From Bacillota bacterium (GTDB lineage Bacteria; Bacillota; Clostridia; Oscillospirales; Ruminococcaceae), in contig JAEWWT010000001.1 of NCBI GenBank assembly GCA_023396225.1, positions 1 through 43,975 on the forward strand: a DNA stretch of 43,975 bases, written 5' to 3'. Positions 1 to 8,255 of this stretch are shown here, piece by piece. Numbering within the stretch: position 1 is the first letter of the stretch; every line of letters begins with the position of its first letter. The position numbers and the translations under genes are program-made. A model generated the notes under the pieces. The model was not told where the DNA came from. It did no database searches and worked only from the letters and a program-made list of their open reading frames with translations.

Positions 1-512
1 GCGTTCAGAATACCTGTGGGCATTTCATTGCCGTTGCCGTTGATAAAGGCATTGTCCTCGGCCCTGCCGAAGTTTTTGGCAAAGCGTTTTATGAGGTAGT
101 TTTCAATATCGAAGCTGGCATCATGTATGAAGGCCTCATCCATTTTTACTAAAGCCGCCAGCTTCCAACTGTCTACAGTACTGATGGTGAAATCATCGAT
201 ACCTTCGTAAATAGGAACGGCATCATTTTCCGCTACCCACTGGGCGAGGTCGTTGCTGTCCTTTGCGAAAATACGATAACCGGAGCCGTAGGCCTTTATA
301 ACCGTACCGATATTGCGGAACAGGCTTTCTTTCTCAAGAGCCGCCATATACTTATTTTCTGCGCCGTTCGGCATTGCATAAAGACCGGTTCCGGTGCTGC
401 GGCCTTTCGAGAGTTCATCATAACTGCTTTCATGACCGCGCATAGCGTTCCAGAAATGCTTGTCATATTCCGGTGAGCCGGTATAGGGTAATCTTTCAGT
501 GTAAGTACTCAT
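1..512 (-). CDS. HK97-fold major capsid protein, N-terminal part (cut by window edge)
   Basis: The minus strand is open from an ATG at 512 to the window edge, about 170 codons. It begins MSTYTERLPYTG and contains WVAEND near residue 93, a DDFTISTVDSWKLAALVKMDEAF stretch split over residues 105-130, and DNAFINGNG followed by PTGIL near residue 155. These match the N-terminal and P-domain pattern of HK97-family phage capsids, where an aspartate-rich helix precedes a G-N/D-G...PTGIL turn. The start follows an AGGAGGAA ribosome binding site. The C-terminal half lies outside the window. It is the last of a minus-strand series of small genes. No protease or portal gene lies directly upstream, which is unusual for a full prophage head module. 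Confidence 0.85.
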   Translation of the reverse strand, partial: MSTYTERLPYTGSPEYDKHFWNAMRGHESSYDELSKGRSTGTGLYAMPNGAENKYMAALEKESLFRNIGTVIKAYGSGYRIFAKDSNDLAQWVAENDAVPIYEGIDDFTISTVDSWKLAALVKMDEAFIHDASFDIENYLIKRFAKNFGRAEDNAFINGNGNEMPTGILN

Positions 513-524
513 AAATTCTTCCTC

Positions 525-812
525 CTATTTCTTGTCGCAAACGGGGCATCTGTATAAGCCCAGTTCGTTATAACTGAGTGGTCTGGCAATTTGCTTTAGC
601 ATACCGCTGTGGCAATCCGGGCAATGGATATCATAAGTAAAAACCATCTCCATATCGTGGGGCTGTTTTGCATGGAGACGATAATACTTGTGTAACTTTC
701 CATGATCATCCTTATGGATTTCATCACGTAGATAAAGGTCGCACATATTCTCAACATATTCATCTGAGCAGTATGAGCCTTTCGGACGAAGGAGTGTTCC
801 CACCTTGTTCAT
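525..812 (-). CDS. Small zinc-ribbon-like protein of the mobile element
   Basis: A 95-residue protein with two CxxC pairs near the C-terminus, CPDC (about residues 64-67) and CPVC (about 89-92), which could bind one zinc ion. I do not recognise the family. It lies 12 bases upstream of the capsid gene in the same direction, so it is probably co-transcribed. Its ATG overlaps the stop of an 8-codon ORF (ATGA), and no good ribosome binding site lies directly before its own start, which suggests translational coupling. The function is unknown. Confidence 0.6.
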   Translation of the reverse strand: MNKVGTLLRPKGSYCSDEYVENMCDLYLRDEIHKDDHGKLHKYYRLHAKQPHDMEMVFTYDIHCPDCHSGMLKQIARPLSYNELGLYRCPVCDKK

Positions 813-835
813 TTTGAGATTGGATAATTTGCCAT
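809..835 (-). CDS. Eight-codon leader ORF coupled to the zinc-ribbon gene
   Basis: On the minus strand, TAGGAGGAATTTAAA is followed by an ATG and the peptide MANYPISK, then TGA. The stop overlaps the next start as ATGA. The strong ribosome binding site belongs to this mini-ORF rather than to the downstream 95-residue gene. It is a plausible coupling leader, or the remains of a gene start shifted by mutation. Confidence 0.35.
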   Translation of the reverse strand: MANYPISK

Positions 836-887
836 TTTAAATTCCTCCTAAAATTGTTATTGTGGGGTCTTTTTGATTTTTTACCGG

Positions 888-1103
888 TCATACTGTTTTA
901 CCGGAACGATAGGTGTACTCGGCGCTACGGCAGTATTCAAGCAGGTCATCGTAACCGTTGATGTGGATGTTGGAATACCCATCAGTGACGGTATAGCGGA
1001 TTTCTTTCGTTATGGTCACAGGCTCCCCGGAGCGATTACGAAGATGTATTTTCCCTTTGGCGCTGTTATGGCTTCTGCCATAGAGCAGATCAATCAGAGT
1101 CAT
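888..1103 (-). CDS. Small hypothetical protein of the mobile element
   Basis: A 71-residue protein (starts MTLIDLLYGRSHN) preceded by GGGAGG at good spacing. Its start overlaps the end of the upstream minus-strand gene by 14 bases, which supports one transcript. It is charged and soluble with no recognised motif. The region between it and the zinc-ribbon gene (836-887) holds only that gene's ribosome binding site. Confidence 0.5.
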   Translation of the reverse strand: MTLIDLLYGRSHNSAKGKIHLRNRSGEPVTITKEIRYTVTDGYSNIHINGYDDLLEYCRSAEYTYRSGKTV

Positions 1104-1377
1104 GCCGTTTTCCTCCCTTCATGAAGATGTAGCCGCGCATTTGACAGAAGTTTGTAGCCTCGGCATATGAGCGGAAGTAAAACTCGGATGCTCCGTCTAC
1201 GACCTTCCACCGGGCAGGCTCGGCATTTCTGCTCATGAAAAGCACTACCGGTTTCATGTCCTTGCGGCGGTATAGTGACATGCCATCATAGTAGTCATCA
1301 CTAAAATCCGAAGGGCTGCTCTGTTTTGTGATTTCGCTCTCGGCATCCATCATGCCGATAATTCTGATATGGTTCAT
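1090..1377 (-). CDS. Small hypothetical protein of the mobile element
   Basis: About 95 residues starting MNHIRIIG. I chose this ATG over one five codons upstream because GGAGGAAAGG sits at proper distance before it. The protein is hydrophilic, with a central acidic DFSDDYYDG stretch and a C-terminal SEFYFRSYAEATNFCQ segment. I do not recognise the family. It is the first gene after the iteron region, so it may be the first gene of the capsid-side transcript. Confidence 0.5.
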   Translation of the reverse strand: MNHIRIIGMMDAESEITKQSSPSDFSDDYYDGMSLYRRKDMKPVVLFMSRNAEPARWKVVDGASEFYFRSYAEATNFCQMRGYIFMKGGKRHDSD

Positions 1378-1430
1378 ATTCCTTTCCTCCAATCATGTAA
1401 AATATCATTTATAAAAACGGCGCTTCGGTG

Positions 1431-1737
1431 GTGGCAGCAGTGGCAGTGCCGGTGGCAGACGTTTTCACAGCTGCCACTGCCAAAAGCCAAGTATCCCAAG
1501 TGTTTTAGCTACTTGGTGGCAGTAGTGGTCGTATTTGCCCACTTCATATACACAGTCCATAATCTTTGTTATACTTCCTCTCTGTATATACAGTTTTTCA
1601 AAATTCAGCTTAGAAGTTGAAAGCACTGCCACCACTGCCACTAAACACCAGAAACCCTTACACTGTGGGCATTTTTCCAGTGGCAGTTCTTATTTTTACT
1701 GCCACCAGTACTGCCACTAAACGGAGAGAGCTGCCAC
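1431..1737. repeat. Iteron cluster, putative replication origin
   Basis: The heptamer GTGGCAG or its complement CTGCCAC occurs 11 times. Direct copies start at 1431, 1440, 1452, 1516 and 1680; inverted copies start at 1471, 1626, 1635, 1699, 1711 and 1731. A 6/7 match lies at 1477. By composition far fewer than one is expected in 300 bases. An AT-rich stretch (about 1541-1620) lies between the two clusters. The array sits directly 3' of the primase-helicase gene, and the last copy touches its stop codon. Iterons around an AT-rich core next to the replication gene are typical of origins in phage satellites and plasmids. That the adjacent primase binds them is inferred. Confidence 0.7.
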
Positions 1738-4029
1738 TATGCAAGGAATTCGGCACCCTCATATCCATAGGCCTGTGCATATTGTTCTTTTGCCTCCGGT
1801 GTTAATGTGTAATTCCGATAGTAGGTACCGTTGTTACGTTTAACCGACATATCGGCAAAGGTTGTGTCGAGGTGGTCGGCAAGCGTCTTTCGGAAGTCAC
1901 CGGCTGTCTTGGCGTAACCGTTGTTATTATCGTAGCACCATGCCTTATACACCTTGTAAATGCGCCCGGTAGAACAGCTATCCTCAATCCTACGGCGCGG
2001 CCTTTCGGTCATGCACTCATTGTAGAAGCTGATAACGGAGTTGTTTTCACTCATATAGGTTTTACGCGCCACGCTTACGGAATCCGGCTCGGAGAAACGG
2101 TAGCCATTGGTGATAACCGTCTGCAGAGCCTTTGCTGCTTTATAGACGATGCCATCACGCTCGGCATACAACTTATCAAGAAGTGTTTTGTCCTGCTTGT
2201 CTTTGGGGATAACGTTAGGACACTCCACCACCATGATGCGGTCATAAATCCATTTGCCATCATCGCCCCCAAACTTGGGGAGTCTGTTCATGCAAAACCA
2301 GAGCAGACCGTTATAGGTAAACTCAAAGGCTTGCTGTCCTTTGAACTCGGCATACAGGCTATCGCCGCCTGTTATTTTCTTAAAGGTTTTCAGTTCATCT
2401 ACCGAGAGAAAACACATATCTGAGCTACCGGCAAGACGTGTGCCATAAATCGCACCGGTGCCAAATCTGGATTCGATATCCTTAAGGTCAGTACCGATAA
2501 AGTTCCCTTTGCCAAGCAGACGCTCTACAAGGCTCTTTAACTGAGATTTGCCGGTATCGCCATCGCCTACAAGGAAAAGTGCTTTTTTCATTCTCCAACC
2601 TTTAATGTTGGATATGCAGGCGCCTATAAATTCCAGTAGCAGTCGCTCTATGGCCTTATCGCCGTTTGTTAGGGTGTGCATATATCTGTCAAACACCGGT
2701 GTGGGCGTGTCTTCACCTGTCCAGCCACATGGGATTTGGATGGTGGAGAGGATATCCGGCGAGTGGGGCAGGAGCGTTATTTCATCTTCCCTTATACGGA
2801 GCAGACCATTATTGAAGTTTATTAAGTACTCAAATGAATTGAGGTCATCCTGTCCTACATATTTGAGATCAGTTATGATTTGATTGTATGCCTCAGCTAC
2901 TTTGCCCATGGATACAAGTTCTTCGTCATATTCCGCTATGTAGCTTTTTATGACGCCCTTGATCATATCGGGGGCATACAGCCGATAACAGCCGCCTTCA
3001 TATACATAAATGAGGAGAGCCTGTCTGCCGTTATCGCGGACGAAGATATAAACCAGATGCTCTCGCGTCCACTTAGCCAACAGCGGCGGGAACACATACG
3101 GCGCTCCTTTTTCATCGAATTTAATGAAATACGGGTGTTCCATTTTGGATTTATGGAAGGTGCCATGACAGGCTTCAATGCCAACGGCTATGGTGGAGTC
3201 GCGGTAATCTTCACGCTCCCATTTGTCGCGATACAGTGCAGAGCCACGGAAGATAGCATCAATTGCCTCCGGGTCGGGGCCGGTGCGAAATGCGATAATA
3301 GCGCAGAGTGCGGCATCTGCTTCAGACTGGGAACCGTAATCGCTGAAATCTCCCTCGTCATATAACTTCTTGAACTTATCGCCGTTTTTCTGTTTGCGGA
3401 GATTGCAGACGATGTCGAAGTCGGCCCGATTACCATCACGATTGGCTCTGTAGTTAGTTTTTTCCTTGCGGCGCATATTCTTATCCAATGTTGTGAGAAC
3501 GGCGGCGGTGCATTCACGCAGGGGCTTATCCTCGATGATATTGCCGGTATAGGCGGCATATCGGTTTGTGATACCTCCGACATACAGTTCAAGGTCAATG
3601 TGGGGATTCTTCTGGTAGAACTGCTTATCCAGCCGGACTTTACCTTTATTGTCGATATAGGTCGGTAGCTTAGAAAAATCGCATTTGCCGTAGATATGTA
3701 TGCCGCCCCCCGCTCACAGAGTGTTCCGAGTAGGAATCAAACCGGGCAAGCAGTGTTTGCACCAGCGGGTCTGAAAGTTCCCTGTGGTCGATATCCAGGA
3801 AGAAATAGTTCTCCGGGATTTTGAATCCGACACCGGCTGCATGAAACTTATCTGCCGCAGCCACAGCTTCATCGTAGGTTACCCATGTGTTGCTGTGTGC
3901 ATCGTCAGTTCCGGTTGAGCCGCCATTGGCGGCAAAAGGATTCTTTGTCGGCTTTTCATTTTTATCCTTTTCCCAACGCCAGTGAAACCATATCCGCATC
4001 TGCTTTAGCTCCTGCATTGAATCGCTCAT
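1737..4029 (-). pseudogene. Primase-helicase (AEP/PrimPol-like plus D5 family), split by a frameshift
   Basis: Two minus-strand reading frames form one broken protein of about 765 residues. The first (from the ATG at 4029, after GAGGAGG) holds a primase-polymerase-like N-terminus with FFLDIDH and SEHSVSGG. It shifts frame at a G6 run (about 3709-3714, minus strand) and stops. The other frame continues without a gap: HIYGKCDFSKLP, DLELYVGG, a PriCT-like linker (IDAIFRGSALYRDKW), and a D5/SF3 helicase with Walker A GDGDTGKS. Removing one G restores SGGGIHIYGK. The C-terminal region probably binds DNA. As read, only the helicase part (ORF from 3488) could be made intact. It may be a true mutation or a homopolymer sequencing error. 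Confidence 0.8.
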
Positions 4030-4070
4030 CACGTCCACCTCCTCTCCCGTAGATTTTTATATGCATATAT

Positions 4071-4289
4071 TTAATACCAAGTCGGTATTTCGGGCTTTGA
4101 AACGTCGGACTCCAGATTCTGCAATTCGGCGCACAGCTTGTCATAGTTGATGAGCGCTTTCTTTCCAATATATATGGCTGGGAGTTTTCCGGCTTTCAAC
4201 ATGAGCCGGAGTGCGTGTTCGGACAGCAATCCCGTTTTAGCTATTTCATGCACCGTCATCATGGTCGGCGGCTTTCTTTCATTGTCCAT
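4071..4289 (-). CDS. Excisionase/AlpA-like helix-turn-helix protein
   Basis: A 72-residue protein with the HTH_17/excisionase pattern: TVHEIAKTGLLSEHALRLMLK is the helix-turn-helix and recognition part (about residues 12-32), followed by the wing GKLPAIYIGKKALINYDKL. AAGGAG precedes the ATG by 10 bases. It is the first gene of the minus-strand transcript leading to the primase. In phage satellites a protein of this kind often controls excision or turns on the replication genes; that role here is inferred from position. Confidence 0.65.
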   Translation of the reverse strand: MDNERKPPTMMTVHEIAKTGLLSEHALRLMLKAGKLPAIYIGKKALINYDKLCAELQNLESDVSKPEIPTWY

Positions 4290-4336
4290 TCACTGTCATC
4301 TCCTTCCTAACAGGTTTCTGCTTTTGGGCATAATAA

Positions 4337-4963
4337 TTGCCGTTCCTCATATTAAGGACGGCACTGATTACCTTCCTCGATGAGCTCAGCAATCCGCAGT
4401 TGCCCAGGGTTATAAAAACGCTCATATATACCGGAATGCGTGTCGGTGAGTTGACCGCTCTGCACTGGGATGACGTGGATTTGGATAAGGCTATGATTAC
4501 GGTCAAATACAATCTCTACCGGTTGGATGGCGAGTATCAGCTTTCCACTCCCAAGACTAAAAGCAGCGCTCGTGTGATTGCTTTGCCGCCCCAATTGGTG
4601 CAAATCCTTCGGGAGCAGAAGGCATGGCAGGATGAACGCAGAAAGGCCGTAGGAAACCGCTGGATGGAGCGTGGAGCCGTTTTCACCGGGTCATACGGAG
4701 AGTACATGGCAAAGACCTATATCAACCTGCAGTTCAAGCAGCTTCTGAAAAAGCACAATTTTCCGGACATACATATCCATGACCTTCGCCACGCGAACGC
4801 ATCGCTTCTGATAAACATGGGTGTTCCGGTGAAGGTAATATCCGAGCATTTGGGACACAGGGACACACGCACCACAGAAACTATTTACGCTCATGTATTT
4901 GCCGAAACCATGGTTCAAGCCTCCAATGCCATCAGCGAGGCGCTGTCAACGGTTGAATCATGA
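4337..4963 (+). pseudogene. Tyrosine recombinase (integrase), catalytic domain only
   Basis: Open frame of 208 codons from a TTG. It contains the integrase catalytic signature: TGMRVGEL (Arg I), a TPKTKSSAR beta-hairpin lysine region, HDLRHANAS (HxxR), LGHRD (His) and TIYAHV (nucleophile Tyr). The arm-binding and core-binding domains, normally about 180 residues, are missing, and only 47 bases separate the frame from the divergent HTH gene. The 5' end has therefore been deleted. It was probably the integrase of the neighbouring element. There is no clear ribosome binding site, so activity is unlikely. Confidence 0.8.
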
Positions 4964-4982
4964 GAACCGCGTTTCGAGTTAA

Positions 4983-5429
4983 GCCATCAACCTTTATACG
5001 GTTGAAAAGGACATCATTATTATGTGCATGGAGACGCTCCTTGCCGAGATGCAGGATACTTCCGAGGCTACCTTTGAAAAAGCCAATCTGCAAAATGAAC
5101 TGGTGGCGATAGCCGATATGGTGGAGCGTTGCATCGAGGACAATGCCCGCTTTGTCAGAAACCAGGATGAATATGAAAAGAAGTATAACGAACTGGTCGA
5201 CCGATACGAAAATGTAAAGGCTCGAATTGCTGCCCTCGATGAGCAGATAACACGCACCCTTGCTGAGAAAGAAACCACAGCAATGTACATTGAAAAGCTG
5301 CGTGGTCTGCCGGACACGGTTACGGAATTCGATGAAAATTTATGGCAGAGCCTTCTGAAATATATGACGGTCTACGGCAAGGACGACTACGGTTTCACCT
5401 TTGCGGACGGCACAGAAATTAGGATATAA
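4983..5429 (+). pseudogene. Large serine recombinase, C-terminal fragment
   Basis: The open frame runs from a stop at 4980 to 5429. The sequence AINLYTVEKDIII, then a long charged coiled coil with NELVAIADMVERCI and KYNELVDRYENVKARI, and an end FDENLWQSLLKYMTVYG...FTFADGTEIRI is typical of the C-terminal part of clostridial large serine recombinases (DUF4368-type tail). The catalytic N-terminus and zinc ribbon are absent. It ends at a natural C-terminus. It lies 19 bases after the integrase remnant and is followed by a hairpin. Confidence 0.7.
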
Positions 5430-5433
5430 AATC

Positions 5434-5469
5434 ACACCCTGCGTTGGCACGAATGCTGATGCAGGGTGT
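5434..5469 (+). terminator. Hairpin after the recombinase fragment
   Basis: ACACCCTGC (5434-5442) pairs with GCAGGGTGT (5461-5469), a perfect 9-bp stem with an 18-base loop, followed by TTCTCTGTCT. It could be a weak terminator. It also marks the point where GC content drops sharply. Confidence 0.45.
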
Positions 5470-5488
5470 TTCTCTGTCTGCTGTTAAA

Positions 5489-6763
5489 ATGCACCCACCC
5501 TTTTATAATCCTCAAAAAGTGTGGGGAAAAATCAAAAAGTATAGGGCAAATTCAGATTGTATCAAAGACGGATTTTACATAGATGAAGGTATTACAGGTA
5601 CATCAGTTAAGAAACGTGATGGGTTTATGCGAATGATCTCAGATGCAGAAGAAGGAAAAATTAATATAATTCTTACCAAAGAAGTCAGCCGTTTTGCCAG
5701 AAATACGATAGATACGCTTTCATACACAAGAAAACTGAAATCAAAAAATGTACACATCATATTTATGAATGATGGTATTGATACTCGTGACAAGGATTCG
5801 GAACTGAGGCTTACAATTATGGCTTCACTTGCTCAAGAGGAAAGCAGAAAAATTTCTGAGCGTACCAAATGGGGTATGCGCAGAAAAATGGAGAACGGTT
5901 ATGTTCTTGGATCAGGACGTGTTTATGGTTTTAAGGCTGATAAGGATAAGCTTGAAATTGTTCCAGATGAAGCTGAGGTTATCAAAAGGATTTTTCACGC
6001 CTATCTATATGAAAGAAAAGGTACAACTTCAATCGCTCAGGAACTTAATGCGGACGGAATACCTACAATACACGGCGGTTTGTGGAGCGCTCCTACAATA
6101 CTTGGCATGATAAAAAATGATAAATATTGCGGCGACTTAACTCAGTGGAAATATCGTACAACAGATTTTTTAACGCATATTCAAATCAAAAACAAAGGTG
6201 AAAATCCAGAAGAGCCGTTGATTACTATTGATAATCATCATGAGGGCATTGTTTCAAGAGAACTTTTTGATGCCGTTCAAAAAGAACTTGCAAGGCGAAG
6301 TAAAATGATTCCCGAGAAAAGAAAATATTCGGGAACATACTGGTTCAGCAGCAAGGTTTCCTGTGGGAAATGCGGTAAGCCGTTTAATGTTTCAGGCGGA
6401 AGTAAGGATAAAAGACGAAAACTTCGTTGTACTAATCGGGCGGTTTACGGAAAAGTAATGCAAACTGCCGCAAACGGTGATATTAAAGGCTGTGACAATA
6501 AAACGATTGGTGAGGCTGTTCTTTCATTTGGTGTAAGGCACATTTTACAGCAGATTCAAGTTTCACAATCTGAAATTGAAAATGAACTTTTGGAAGAAAT
6601 ACGCATAATTCAAAATAGTCAGCCTAAGATTGATGTTATCAAACTTCAAAATCAAATTGATAATCTGAAACAGAAAAAACGCAATGCAATAGATGCGTAT
6701 AATGATGAGATAATACTTTTAATTCTAGGTTTACATTATAACCTTTTTTTCTTAAAACTTTAA
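5489..6763 (+). pseudogene. Large serine recombinase, lacking both ends
   Basis: The central part is clear: FYIDEGITGTSVKKRDGF, TKEVSRFARNTIDTL, LAQEESRKISERTKWG (resolvase catalytic fold), then a Recombinase domain (TTSIAQELNADGIPTIHG), a zinc ribbon with CGKCGKPF, and the start of a coiled coil (KLQNQIDNLKQKK). The first about 60 residues, with the catalytic serine (YxRVS motif), are missing, so it cannot be active. The C-terminus runs into unrelated sequence after DAYNDEI. Codon and base use is AT-rich, unlike the preceding recombinase fragment, so it came from a different element. Confidence 0.8.
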
Positions 6764-6847
6764 TACAATTTTTGTATTACTGTACGCATTATTGACGCTT
6801 TTAGGGCACTTGTCAGCTTTACTTATATAATATCAGTTCAAAATTTA

Positions 6848-7750
6848 TTAATAAATTTTGTTAATTTCAGCTCTAAATCTAACACCATTACCAGTATAAA
6901 GATACGAAGCAGGCATTTCAAATAAAGTGTCAGGATTATCTAACACTTCCTGAGTAATCTTATCTGCACGTTTTCTAGCCTGTTCGAAATAATAATCTAT
7001 ATCATTGATTGTCATTCCATCTGTAAATTTTATATCAGATAAATTCTCCTCGTTAATTACTTCTGTACCGTATAATTGCGAAAAATTATAAAAAGACTTT
7101 GATATATTATCATCAGCTTCATAAAAACATAATTTATCATCAATAATTTGACAAAATTCATCCATATACCACATACCATTTCCTATTCCATTAATAGTTG
7201 CTTTAACATTATATTGATCTTCTTCATCAAAAGAGACGTGGTTTATTTCGTTAAGAAAAATTACCAGTTGGTCACTTTCTCTAACAACTTCATAAAATGA
7301 ATTTGGAACTAATATATCAAAGCTTTCACCTATGTCAATGTTAAATTCTTTAATATCATTCCAATAAATTTTTTGTGGTGTCAATGAAACAATAAAATAC
7401 TTATCTTTTACAATTGTAGGCATAGCTTGCTCACTTTCTACTTTTTCAGTATATTGTGGTTCTTTTTCTGTTGACGAACCTGTGTCATTTATGCTCACTT
7501 TTGTTGTTACAGTTAATATTTCAGCTGTAATAGCAGTTTCTGTAGATTGGGCAATTATTGTGGTTGTAGATACTTCTTGTTTATTTGCAGTTGTTGTGTT
7601 TGTATATGTTTTTTCAGTGTCTATATATGCCGAACTGGTTGTAGAATTTTCCGAGGTCAAAACGCTGTCAGTTCCAACATTAACATTAGACTGATTTAAA
7701 GAACATCCCGTAAGCATAATTAATATTAAACATAAGGTGATTTTTTTCAT
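6848..7750 (-). CDS. Thr-rich secreted lipoprotein, unknown function
   Basis: A 300-residue protein with signal peptide MKKITLCLILIML and lipobox LTGC (Cys about residue 16), so it is probably anchored to the outer face of the membrane. Residues about 20-100 are a Thr/Ser-rich linker. The C-terminal domain (about 110-300) is acidic, has no motif I recognise, and ends YTGNGVRFRAEINKIY. GTGAGG precedes the start. The domain plan matches the lipoprotein at 8256-9071, but the C-terminal domains are not clearly similar. Confidence 0.7.
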   Translation of the reverse strand: MKKITLCLILIMLTGCSLNQSNVNVGTDSVLTSENSTTSSAYIDTEKTYTNTTTANKQEVSTTTIIAQSTETAITAEILTVTTKVSINDTGSSTEKEPQYTEKVESEQAMPTIVKDKYFIVSLTPQKIYWNDIKEFNIDIGESFDILVPNSFYEVVRESDQLVIFLNEINHVSFDEEDQYNVKATINGIGNGMWYMDEFCQIIDDKLCFYEADDNISKSFYNFSQLYGTEVINEENLSDIKFTDGMTINDIDYYFEQARKRADKITQEVLDNPDTLFEMPASYLYTGNGVRFRAEINKIY

Positions 7751-7775
7751 ATAATCCTCACTAAAAATTTAATCT

Positions 7776-7950
7776 AGGTATCACTTTTAAGTAGCAAAAA
7801 ATAACAATGATGTATAGCCATAAGTGGACTTATCGTATCATGAACGCACTAATGTAAGTAAATGGAATGCCATTCGCTTGACTTATGCTATATTTGGTGA
7901 TGAAGCGTGGAAAAACGCAGATATTCATTTTCTGGATCAAAGTGATACCT
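7776..7950. mobile_element. Remnant of a small insertion element with 12-bp terminal inverted repeats
   Basis: AGGTATCACTTT (7776-7787) and AAAGTGATACCT (7939-7950) are exact inverted repeats 175 bases apart, and the flanks show further loose inverted similarity (AAATTTA on both sides). Between them a plus-strand frame (7824-7955) encodes VDLSYHERTNVSKWNAIRL and ends in the right repeat as FLDQSDTL. This is the layout of an internally deleted insertion sequence with only the end of its transposase left. I cannot name the family. Confidence 0.45.
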
Positions 7951-8001
7951 TGTAAATTTAATTAGCAGCTGGGATTTTACCTCCAGCTGTCATAACATAT
8001 T

Positions 8002-8232
8002 CTATGCAACTGTTCTAGTTACACCAAAATTATAATATCCTGTTGTAGTTGATGATGTTGATATATTTGACATCACAAGAGTTACTCTAATATAATTTGT
8101 TGCTGTAGTTCCTTTCTTGAAGTTGTTAACTGTGATTGTTGTTGATGAAGATATGGGCACAAATTTTATAGGGGTGGTGTTGATACCACCATTGCCAGGA
8201 TATCTAACAATGTAGAATAAAACACTTTCTTT
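8002..8232 (-). pseudogene. C-terminal fragment of an extracellular-type protein
   Basis: The minus strand is open for 76 codons, with no start codon, from a TGA at 8233 to a TAG at 8002. The peptide (KESVLFYIVRYPGN... ending GYYNFGVTRTVA) is rich in Thr, Ser and alternating hydrophobic residues, like the last beta strands of a secreted domain. Just upstream, in another frame, is a copy of the start of the next lipoprotein gene (GGAGG, AATAGAATGAAAAGAAA), read as MKRKCFILHC then stop. A CAGCTGG/CCAGCTG hairpin (7966-7989) follows the fragment. It looks like a decayed paralogue. Confidence 0.45.
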
Positions 8233-8255
8233 TCATTCTATTTTACCTCCAAAAT

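Noticed and set aside
1369..1805. Plus-strand ORFs of 60-80 codons over the iteron region
   Set aside because: They are created by the repeated GTGGCAG/CTGCCAC heptamers, have no ribosome binding site, and overlap the origin-like array and the primase end.
1872..3365. Plus-strand ORFs of 111-183 codons opposite the primase
   Set aside because: They are antisense frames of the helicase domain, with no motif and no ribosome site.
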